64,000 bases of DNA, taken from the NCBI RefSeq assembly GCF_030272615.1, contig NC_081409.1:26983406-27047405 (forward strand). Reading direction: 5' to 3'. The position numbers and the translations under genes are program-made. Positions 55,333 to 64,000 of this stretch are shown here, piece after piece; positions within the stretch are counted from its first letter, which is position 1, and every line of letters starts with the position of its first letter. This DNA comes from Cryptomeria japonica. Lineage: Eukaryota > Streptophyta > Pinopsida > Cupressales > Cupressaceae. Under the pieces are notes generated by a model. That model saw only the letters and a program-made list of their open reading frames with translations. It did no database searches and was not told the DNA's origin.

Positions 55333-57513
55333 AATTATGCTACCTGAAAAATTGATGCATGGAGTAAACTTATGGAAAAAGGACTAACTCATTATATTGA
55401 TGAAACTATTGTTGCTCCCGCCGATCCTAAGGCTAATGATGTTGGTCACTTGGATTGACTCACTAAAAATATCATGGCAATTGGTACCTTAAGAAAGTAT
55501 GTATCAAAGGATATCATTTTTCATATTGAGAAATGTACTCTAATCAAGGATGCTTGGCAAAAGTTTCAAGACTTGTATGGTCAAGTTGATGATATTAGAG
55601 TATATAAGATTGATAATGATCTCACCATGTTAGATCCCAAGAACTTTGATACTATACAAGATTATGTCACTAAGGCAAAAGAGTTGAAGGCACAACTCAA
55701 GGATTGTGGCATTGATAAAAAGGATACTCAATTGATCTTCAATTTGATGGGCAAACTTCCACAAGAATATGCAGCATTTGTTTCTAGTTTCCAAACCCAT
55801 AGGATGACAATGGGTTCAAGCTACACAAGGCCTACATTTGATGCTTTCGTTGAAATGTTGATGATGGAACAAACTAAGTTGATAAACATGGGCATTCTCA
55901 AGACTTCTAAGTCTCAAGCATTAGTGGCAAATCAAGGGAACAAAGGAAATCAAGGAAAGGGAAACTCAAACAAGAAGAAATGGCAATCAAAGCCTAAGGA
56001 CAAAGCACCATCTTCTCCACAACAAGGAGATTCATCCTCTTCCAAGAGGGAAAATTCATCAAAGAGGGAGAGACATACTTGTGCCTATTGTAAAAAGTTT
56101 GATCATGAGGAGCGTCATTGCCATTCTAAGAGATTGATGAGCTCACACACATCTTCAAAGAGCATAACATTGATTTGCCCAATGTCTACATGAAGAATGA
56201 TTCATCAACTTCCATTTCCACACATTCAATAGGGAAAGTGCAAGTATTCATGGCTTCTACAAGTGGGAAGACTCACTCTTTTGGGACAAGAAAAGGAAAA
56301 GCTCTTTGTGTTACTACAAGTCATGATTCTAGGAGATGGCTTCTAGATTCAAGGGCTTCTCATCATATGACATCTTCGCAGTCTATGTTCTCTTCATTTG
56401 AGCTTTGCACCATGGCAAACATTTTGATGGGCAATCATACATACATGGATGTGATTGGGAAAGGATCTATTGCCATTCGGGATAACTCCTTCAATGATGT
56501 GTTGTGTGTACCCTATTTGACAAACAATCTCGTTTCCATCTATCAAATCACACATGGAGCAACTAAGAGAATTGTGGAGTTCACACTTGAGTCAATTTTC
56601 GTTAGAGACATGGAGACTAGAGCTATCATTGCGATTGGGGTGGTTGATCATGCATCTCGGTTATACTCCTTTTCAAATTTTGTTGATGATGATGATTTCA
56701 CATATGATGATTCTTCACATGATGATTCATATTTTGAGGAGAACTTTGTGTAATTGAACTTGGGGATTCTCACATGTGACCCCATTTTTGAGCCTTGTGT
56801 TTCATCTCCTCCTATTGATATCACATCACCTATTGCACCTGATGATGCAGATAGTGTGGCAATTTTGCCTTCTTCTGATTCAGTGCAACAAGATATACCT
56901 TGTCTTCCAACTTCATTTTCTTGGGATGATTACTTGACATACATTGCAGATTTGGGAGACATCATTGATGATATTCATCTTCTCTTTGATGAAGATGATC
57001 CTTCTTCGATTGTTGCGAGGGAACACTCTGATCCTCTTGTTCATTCTCTACATGATCATTCTTTCGAGGTTGACATGATTGTGGATTCTTATGCACAATA
57101 GTTGGAGGAGGTCTTTTTATCCTTAGAGGAGACTTGTGAGTCTTTGGGACTCATTCTACATTCATCTCCACTAGATCTTGGAGCGCCTTTTTCAGCAGTG
57201 TGGAGTAGTTTACCACCTTTGGAGGGGGTGTCTTTCAACATCGACATGGGGACACTTGAGCAATTTTTTAGAGACTTCATTCATCATGGATTTTTTTCAT
57301 ACATCTTCCCTTCATTGTTGGGGAGATTTCATGTATACACCTTTGGTTTTGTTTCTTCCTAAGGGGAGGAATGTTGTTCGACGTTCGTGGAGAAGTTTCT
57401 TCTTACATCATCGAGCTTCTATCATTGGTGCAAATTCTACATTGAGGAGGGGGCTTCCTAGCTTCTCTTCTTCTTCCATATGGGGGGGAGTTTTTCCTCA
57501 CATGCTTCTATAA
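55333..57513 (+). pseudogene. Element B gag-protease-tail polyprotein (broken)
   Basis: Reads NYAT, stop, KIDAWSKLMEKGL then the UBN2-type gag at 55474-55930 (AIGTLRKYVSKDIIFHI, LKDCGIDKKDTQLIFNLMGK). The zinc knuckle is CAYCKKFDHEERHC (the usual Gly is Asp). A one-base loss near 56131 relative to A shifts the frame. The protease remnant reads WLLDSRASHHM (DSGA changed to DSRA), then NHTYMDVIGKGSIAI. The tail LNLGILTCDPIFEPC, SSPPIDITSPI, LGDIID, DDPSSIVAREHSDPLVHSLH follows (56754-57101), and a further decayed frame to about 57513. Stops at 55345 and 55456 replace Trp codons, as at the same two codons in A. Confidence 0.82.
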
Positions 57514-57736
57514 GAGTTCTTTGTATCTAGTTTTCATTTCTCTTTTGGGGGAGGGTTTTTTCCCATTGGGTTTTTCTCTCTTTCCCTGCTTTGTGAGAGA
57601 TTTCGTTGCATTGGTTTGCATACATTTACATTTGTACATGGGTACCTAATATGGCCTCGTAGCTGAGACCCATCTTGCATTGCTTAGTTGCATTGTAGAC
57701 TTAAGTGCATTCCCCTAAGTTGCACTTAAAGGGGGG

Positions 57737-58224
57737 TGTTGGTGTAAATATTTATTCATGTTGGATATTATTACACCTTACTTAAGTTTACTTGGGAAAC
57801 GAATTTCATAGTAGTTTGGGTATGAGACACTTGGGTGTTTGTGGCACATTGGGATAGTGTGTGTAGGAGAATTTCCCCCTGTTATGGTGTGATCTTGTTA
57901 CTACTTTATTATATCCACTTATTGTGGAGTGATAATTCCACCTTCAGTGGGTGATCCACTTCATGTGGAATATTATATTGTTTCTCCTGCCTACCACACC
58001 TATTTGCTATCTACCCTTGTTTCTTATTGAGACAAATGTCATGTTTGTGTGCTCACATATCCATATAGCCTTGCCTATATATGCAGGCTCATATTCATTG
58101 TATTGAACAACTATTTGATCTTTTGATCATTTATCTATTGATGAAAATACAATTTATTCTTGTCCTATATTTTGTCTCTTTTTTGTACTTTTCATTGAGC
58201 TCTTGATTTTGACAAAATCTCACA
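57737..58224 (+). repeat. Element B 3' LTR
   Basis: 488 bp, TGTTGGTGTAAAT to CTCACA, directly after the purine tract. Similar throughout to the element A LTRs, with many substitutions, so A and B are related but separate old insertions. Confidence 0.88.
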
Positions 58225-61200
58225 CTTGGAAACCTTGAGGCTTTCCTTTAAACCATCCATCTGATCAACTAGGTTGTCTACTCTTTGTGTTGCTTGATAG
58301 GACTGGAGAACAAGATACATATACCTTTCCAAGACATCAACTTTAAATTCAACACCTAGAGAGTTCTGAGATAAATATGTCTCCCAATGCTTGAGTACTT
58401 CCTCATTGTTTAGTGGACCTGATTGGAACACTGTTGGCCCATATTTGCCCAACACTTTGACTATATACTTCTCATATTCTTCTAGCAAGCTCAAAATGAT
58501 GGACGTCTTTTCAAAACCATAGCTGTATATTCATCAAATATATCTCTTTTGAAACGCAGCAAATCAAGTCAACTCTGTAAGACCTTAAAATCTTCTCCTC
58601 CCAACAAATACTCTCTTTTGATTATATCTACCACTAAACCTTTGATTTTGTTGAGCACCTTAATTTGTTTCGTGAACTTATTGGATTGAGTTTAACATTG
58701 GTTGGAGAAGAGAATCATACCTTTCTCAAGAGGGTGAGCATCTTCATAGATCTCCAAGGGTATCTATTAATTTTTTTTTACTTTACTCAATTGACCCTTT
58801 GTCCAAGTATCAACAATGGTTGCCTTCTTTCTCATTGCATATAAGGATTTGACCTCTTGTTGTGGGAGTGCTGAAGTAGAAGACTGAGTGTCTCCAGGTC
58901 TCGAGTCGAATGGGATTGACATCTCCATAATATTGTTGCAACTATGCCTTAACTTCTTTGTTAGACATGCTCTTTTTCTATCCTAGTTTCGATGGTCATG
59001 GTTGCAACATCTAGGGTAGCTATCTCTCCTCACTTAGTTTGCTTGCCAAGATTCACCTAGGAGATTGATAACTTGGGGAAGCTTGTTCTTCACCTTCCTT
59101 TGCCAACACTAGAGCAACTATGCTGGGCACAAGATCTCCAGTCACTTCTTGTTAAATGGTGAAGGGTCTTAGCTTGCTTTGTTCTCCTTGGTGACTCCGT
59201 GATTATATCTTGCAAGGTGATGCTTGGTAGAACAACCTTTTTCTTCTTTTGAAAATTAAAAGTTAGCCATTGCGGTATGCTTTTGAATCTTGTGGTTATT
59301 CCCATGAGATAATTTGAGCTGTTACTATATGAGTTTCTAGCTGTTGTTCTTGCTCTTTCTCTTCTTGCTGATCTTCAATTACATTTTGATGTTGTTCTTG
59401 TTGATGTCCCGCAAACTCTTAATGCTGGGGTGGTGGCTGAGAAAGTTGTTGAATAGGATGTTCTTGTTGTACCATCTTAGAGTCTTGGTGCTGTTGTTTG
59501 GCAAATTCCTCTAGTTTTTCTCCGACCTCTTGCTCAAAGGACTCCTTACTTATATCACCTTGATGTTTTTCTAAGCCTTCCTCCAATTGCTTGAGGAGTT
59601 GTTCCTGAACCTAAGGATCGAGCATCAATTGCTCGTCTTGATCAACAATTTCCATTGTATCCACTTGTAATTCGTACGTTTGTGTTTGAGTAATTTAAAG
59701 TGTATGATCGTTATGTTCATCAAGAAGAGGTTGAATTGGTTGCTCTCCTTTAGGAGTGGATGGTACCTGCAACAATACTTATTCTCCCAAATCTTGCTTT
59801 AAAGGCACCTGTTTTCGCATTTGAGTTTCCTTTTTATTACGAGCCATTATTGAAATAGGCTCATCATCTTCATCAAAGTCAGACTTAATGTTGTGCATGG
59901 TTACTCATTCATGAGCTAGATTAGTGGTTGTTTTGGGGGCTTGTTAAGAAGCAGTGACTTGTTTTGCATCTAATCCTCATGAAGTAAGCACAACAGGGGT
60001 TATACCAATAGTAAGCACAATAGGGGTAATTGACACTTGAGGTACAAGAAGTAACCCAATAGTCACCCCTTGTTTAGATGTTGCTTTTAAAGACTTAGAC
60101 TCTTTCATTTTCTTATCTAATTGCTTAATTAACTCCTCCTTTCCTATAGCAGGTGCAAAAGCTTCTTCGTTTATAGGAGTGGGTTTTCTTGAATTAGGTC
60201 TTTCCGTTCTTACATACTCTTGGGTAGCTTTTGACTGGGGGTTATCAGTGGCTTTGTTTTTCTTCTTTTCTCTTGATATGCTTACTTGGTGCCTAAGTCC
60301 TAGCCTTTGGCCGCTTCTTTCAACCACTTATTTAGAACCATCATCAATTTATACATTCTCCTTTGACCACCTTATAGGAGGGAGTAGTCTTTGATCTACC
60401 TTTAATTCCTTGTAGGTCGAGTCTAACATTTCCTCGTCATCTTTGAAATCCTTAGGAATATTTGTCTAAAGTTCAAATTCTCTCATCTGATAGGCAGTGA
60501 ACCTACAATATTCCATCTTCCTAGCATCAAAACTATCTTACAGTCTTGCCCAAAAGTCCTCCAATGCAGGTACATGCCCCTCATATGCGACCGACATCAT
60601 TGCCTTAAGCTTGCCAAATGGGTCATATTGCTACCGAGCATATGGATACTCTTTGAGATATAGGTCTTGCAACTCATGAATTGTTGTTTTTGCTGTCTAT
60701 AAGGTTGTGACACTTATAATGTTTAGGAACAATCAAGAATGTTACTCTGATTTTATGCTTCTGATTCATGAGGGCTTGAACCCCTACAATTTGTCTTGAA
60801 TACTCAAGAAGAATAATTCTGTTGCTACAATAACGAGGAAGAAGGAAAGGATTACCCGTGAACCCCCTCAATCGGATATATGTAGACTGTTGGTTCTGAA
60901 TGAACCACGTTCCCCATTCCTGGATCAATTTCATTACCTCAGTGGAAAGGCAGTATCCCATATCACTTGTTAATCTATAGATAACTGCAAATATGAATGC
61001 ATCATTAATTCTTTTAAAATGGTTCTTGGCCACTTGGAAGGGTAGTTGAGTGTAATATTCCCAAACTCTTTTCTCATCAGGTCCCCCCAATCTACATTCG
61101 GTGTTTAAACCTAGATATAATCCGCTCTTGATGACCATCCATACTAAGTAGGAAGTCATGAAGAACCTTTTGGTTTGAATCACATTCCACGTTTGTTCAT

Positions 61201-61790
61201 GAATGTTATCTAATATGAATTGTGCCCAATCAAAATAATCCTTTCCCTTGAGGATGGTATAGATATAATGATACATCCACAAGTGATAGTGCTTCACATC
61301 TTCCTTCTCGAAGGCTCTGCTATACATAATAATTAAATCACATGGAGCATCTTTGAAATCTATCCCGAGGATGTTGTCTGTTTCTGTCAAGCCGGATTTC
61401 CTTAGATCATTGACCCAAACCTAATTTACATGCTCCCTGTTATTTGCTACATCCTTATTTAAGATTTTGATGGGCTCTTCTTTGGTAGTTTGTAAAACCT
61501 TTTCATACTATGGGATTCAAAAGGTCATAGCAAGCATATCGGATTTGAGATCCACTACTACATTTCATTTTGTATTAACACATCTTCTAGTATCTTTGTC
61601 AAGATTAACTCCAGTGATTGAATGACTGAGGGCAAATTGTGGCCTCTACAAGCCTAGATCTTCTAATCCTCCTATGCACCACATTTAGGTTTTGAGCAAA
61701 TACTTCCTGCTTAATTACTTCTAACTCAATGTGTCCTATTTCTGTATTTGTGAACAACTGCACCTTATTTTCAAACTTTGAAATCAATGT
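58225..61790 (-). pseudogene. Large unrecognised pseudogene (over 1000 codons originally)
   Basis: Minus-strand frames in series suggest one decayed protein. 61605-61787 has MISKFENKVQLFTNTEIGHI. About 61391-61600 holds stops inside otherwise coding text (AMTF stop IP stop YEKVL; EHVN stop VWVNDLRKSG). The best-preserved block, 60674-61390 (238 residues), has DNILGIDFKDAPCDLIIMYS, YHLWMYHYIYTILKGKDYFD and FFMTSYLVWMVIKSGLYLG. Then come a Lys-rich stretch (59977-60327), a Gln-rich stretch (about 59340-59640) and a coiled-coil-like end (58225-58494: VLERYMYLVLQSYQATQ, VDNLVDQMDGLKESL). Element B adjoins the C-terminal part. No known domain is recognised. The setting suggests a repetitive-element ORF, but a host gene relic is possible. 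Confidence 0.5.
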
Positions 61791-62078
61791 CTGTCACTTA
61801 TATTGGTACTTCATGGTGACGAGAACATTTTCCAATCTTATCTCATTCCTTGTTTTCTTCCTCGGGGTTCTTGCTACTTCCATAAGAGCTCTTTAACTTG
61901 CAAGAGAAAATTTGATCATTAGCACTTTGCATATTAAAACAACAAACTTTGAAATCCTAGGATTCTGGGCTTCCGTAGTGGAAGGCACTATAAACTCAAG
62001 ATTTCAGGATCTTGAGATCGTGAAACACTAAAGCAAAAGGATCGAAAATGCCATCTTACAAGGTCAGGCTTCAGAAGT

Positions 62079-62525
62079 GCTTCACGATCCTGGTAACTCG
62101 GGGTTTCGAAGCTTCGGAAGGATTTGGCTTGGAAACACTTCGAGATCTTGGGAATGTGGGGTTCCGAAGTGCGAATAAGGGCACACCAAAATGAACTTCG
62201 AGATCTCGAGAACTCGAGGTTCTGAAGTGTGGAAGTTGAATGATCAAACTTAGAGGATTATACTTCAGGATCCCGAGAACTCGAGGTTTTGAAGTATAAA
62301 AAGGACAGACTCGAGGGCACTTCAAGATCTTGGAAACTCGAGGTTCTGAAGTTGAAAATTTGAAGCTCTAAAACAAGCTTCGGGATCCCGGAAACCCGAG
62401 GTTCCGAAGTTTGTGAGGGGCAAACCAAGATGCGCTTTGGGGTCCCCAAAACTTAGGGTTTTGAAGTGTGGTATGTTAAAGCTTGGACATGCTTTGAGAT
62501 TCCCATAAACTCAAGGTTCTGAAAC
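62079..62525. repeat. Array of eight 34-bp palindromic units, about 58-bp period
   Basis: Units start at 62079, 62137, 62195, 62262, 62319, 62377, 62434 and 62491, so the steps are 58, 58, 67, 57, 58, 57 and 57. Each is 34 bp (the last 35) and reads roughly ACTTCGAGATCTCGAGAACT then CGAGGTTCTGAAGT. ACTTC and GAAGT ends are inverted, and several units have inner GATC/CTCGAG symmetry, so each can fold as a hairpin. Spacers of 23-33 bp are unlike each other. On the minus strand the array lies between a TATA box (62881-62888) and the pseudogene, so it may be in a transcribed leader. Confidence 0.85.
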
Positions 62526-62880
62526 AAGTAAAAGACTCGAAAGGTTGGGTCGTGAGAACTAGGTCTATCAATCATGCATGTAATCGAATCAAACCCTAGG
62601 GTATGGAAAACCTAAGGGCGATGAAGGGGTGAGAATCAGAGAGCAAGATCGTCGAAATCAACTTATTCCAAAATAAGAAAAACCCTAAACCTAACCAAAA
62701 CTGAAAGCAAGAACAACGAAGAAATCCTTATCTAAAACACAAGGTAGGAAGAAAAACCTACCTCGACAAGGGAGAAGAAGGAAACACCAAAGCACACCAA
62801 GAAACTTGCCAAGATCGTTGGGTATGCAGAACTCACAAAGGACTAGGGCACACAAATGAGAAAAATGAAGTTGAAAATGG

Positions 62881-62888
62881 TATTTATA
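62881..62888 (-). promoter_or_regulatory. Candidate minus-strand TATA box
   Basis: The minus strand reads GGTATAAATACC. It would drive transcription leftward through the palindromic array toward the 58-62 kb pseudogene. This fits an LTR-type promoter, but no LTR edges were fixed. Confidence 0.4.
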
Positions 62889-62922
62889 CCCACCAATGAC
62901 CACGAGGATCAAGGTGCAACAC

Positions 62923-63064
62923 ACTTCAGAGTTTTGGGATCTCGGGGTTCCGAGGGCAGACGACAATTGACCTTGGGACTCTAGAGTTTCAAGACTCTGA
63001 AGAGGAACAAAGCAAAAACACACACCAAAAACTTCAAAATCCTTGAACCTCGGGGTTCCGAGGT
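62923..63064. repeat. Outlying diverged units of the palindromic repeat
   Basis: 62923-62956 (ACTTCAGAGTTTTGGGATCT, CGGGGTTCCGAGG) and 63031-63064 (ACTTCAAAATCCTTGAACCT, CGGGGTTCCGAGGT) match the 34-bp unit in length and layout, with a weaker one between them near 62970-63004. They lie 400 bp beyond the main array, on the other side of the TATA box. Confidence 0.6.
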
Positions 63065-63169
63065 CAAAAACGACAAGCAAACAAAAGAGAACTCTCGATG
63101 GAGATGAGAAAACGGTTATTATGTTCACTTGCATAAAATAAGCATAAAATACAAAGAAACCATGCAATA

Positions 63170-64000
63170 CACAAATAAAACCCTTATACCTCTTTCTTCT
63201 CTGTTAGATTGAGCCTTTGGTGAAGTGAAAAATGCATCCCTTCCTCACTTGATTGGATTGGCTTCTTGATAGGATTGTGGATTGCTCTTCACTACACAAC
63301 AATAATAAGGGTGCAATAGATGATCTCTAGGATTCAAATGAACATCATGAACTTGCTTGCATAATGGATATGGAAATGAGGGGATGAGAGGCCAATTTAT
63401 AGATTGAAGGAGGTCCAAATGAAGGGCCAAGATTGATTTGGAATGGAGGGTTGAGATTGAAGGAAAGTGGGATAGGATTGGGAGGACAAGGTGTGGGGTT
63501 CAAGAGATTTTCCATAAAGGCTTTTCTTGTTTATACATCCTACAAGGTACATGGGGAAGAGATCCACAAGTACATTGAACGAATAAAAAGGAATTAAAAA
63601 TTCTTTGGTGGAAGCGAGAGGAATTCAAACTTCGTAGATAATAGATTGTGTGGGAAGAATAAAAGGATACAGGGATTAAAAATTCCTTGGGAAGAGAGGG
63701 CATGGGGATGTGCAAAGGATTCAAAATCCTTTGACATGACCAAAGTTGGTTCATTTATGGTTTGGAAGGTGAGAGGGGAAAACCATTTATAGGAAATGGT
63801 TGGCTTATTCCTAATCTTGGTGATTCTGAATGTGCAAGTTATTAAGATGAGTGATTAGGTGGGTGAATGATGGATTATAGTACAAGTGGGGAAGTTAGGG
63901 GGATGTGACATGAGGAGAAAGAATGAGTGGAGGAATTTAAAACTGAGGGATAATTATAAGTATGATTATTGAAGAATTAATTAGGCTAGATGATGTTTAG
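63170..64000 (-). other. LTR-like gene-free end of window
   Basis: No gene. A second minus-strand TATA-like CTATAAATTGGC is at 63391-63402 in a purine-rich stretch (GGAGGTCCAAATGAAGGGCC). The composition resembles LTR U3 DNA, and the element would continue past the window edge. Short minus frames here show no domain. Confidence 0.35.

Larger units (their letters stand above)
54935..58224 (+). mobile_element. Copia-derived gag-only LTR element B (5' truncated)
   Basis: Sister of element A. The 5' LTR has lost about its first 145 bp at the junction with the minus-strand Copia relic. Order: LTR remnant, primer site TGGTATCAGAGCC at 55279, gag, protease remnant, family-specific tail, purine tract (CTTAAAGGGGGG, 57725-57736), 3' LTR 57737-58224. 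No integrase, reverse transcriptase or RNase H. The right flank enters the unrecognised pseudogene at 58225. No target duplication can be tested because the left end is gone. Confidence 0.85.

Noticed and set aside
62079-62525. CRISPR array
   Set aside because: Spacing and palindromic repeats look CRISPR-like, but the units diverge strongly, no cas genes are present and the context is a plant genome full of retrotransposons.
62691-63167. 158-codon minus-strand gene
   Set aside because: It covers a promoter-like region and outlying palindromic units; the apparent protein repeats come from those units and no domain is seen.

Overview
This window looks like intergenic DNA of a repeat-dominated seed plant. 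A large-genome gymnosperm is my best guess, from the very low gene density and the many old, decayed LTR retrotransposons; this is an inference and no marker proves it. The sequence is AT-rich apart from a few GC-rich patches. I find one plausible host-type coding exon (9481-9807, 108 codons, not recognised). Nearly everything else that codes is transposon-derived.

Layout. 1-9.4 kb: AT-rich DNA with a tRNA-type SINE in an 18-bp target duplication, a 24-bp minisatellite, an orphan minus-strand LTR with a Met-tRNA-type primer site, and a 5S-rRNA-derived segment. 9.4-11 kb: the small ORF followed by degenerate repeats. 11.9-17.4 kb (minus): a chromovirus (Gypsy) LTR plus integrase/chromodomain relic split by a GC-rich insertion, then a decayed hAT transposase. 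17.4-22.7 kb: tandem repeats, then a deleted copy (E2) of a gag-only LTR element. 22.7-26.9 kb: simple repeats and LTR-like pieces. 26.9-31.3 kb: Copia-derived gag-only element A. 32.1-32.6 kb: a LINE ORF1 fragment.

34.2-41.9 kb (minus): a complete gag-only LTR element (E1) with paired LTRs, a perfect 5-bp target duplication and an unbroken 1117-codon ORF. This is the best-preserved object in the window. 42.4-48.96 kb: three LINE ORF1-like units, a LINE RNase H relic and an unrecognised eroded coding stretch. 50.5-54.93 kb (minus): 3' half of a Copia element, joined at one breakpoint to Copia-derived gag-only element B (54.93-58.22 kb). 58.2-61.8 kb (minus): a large unrecognised pseudogene. 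62.0-63.1 kb: an array of 34-bp palindromic units at about 58-bp spacing, downstream of a minus-strand TATA box. The last kilobase is LTR-like.

Common thread. Three unrelated lineages here (a Gypsy-like gag family, a Copia-like gag family and a LINE-like ORF1 family) occur in forms that keep the nucleic-acid-binding structural protein but lack reverse transcriptase, and each is present in at least two copies with the same layout. They therefore look like propagated non-autonomous families that borrow enzymes from elsewhere. E1 adds leader and U3 hairpin modules that may be packaging or dimerisation signals. Coordinates of LTR edges and domains are by eye and may be off by a few bases.
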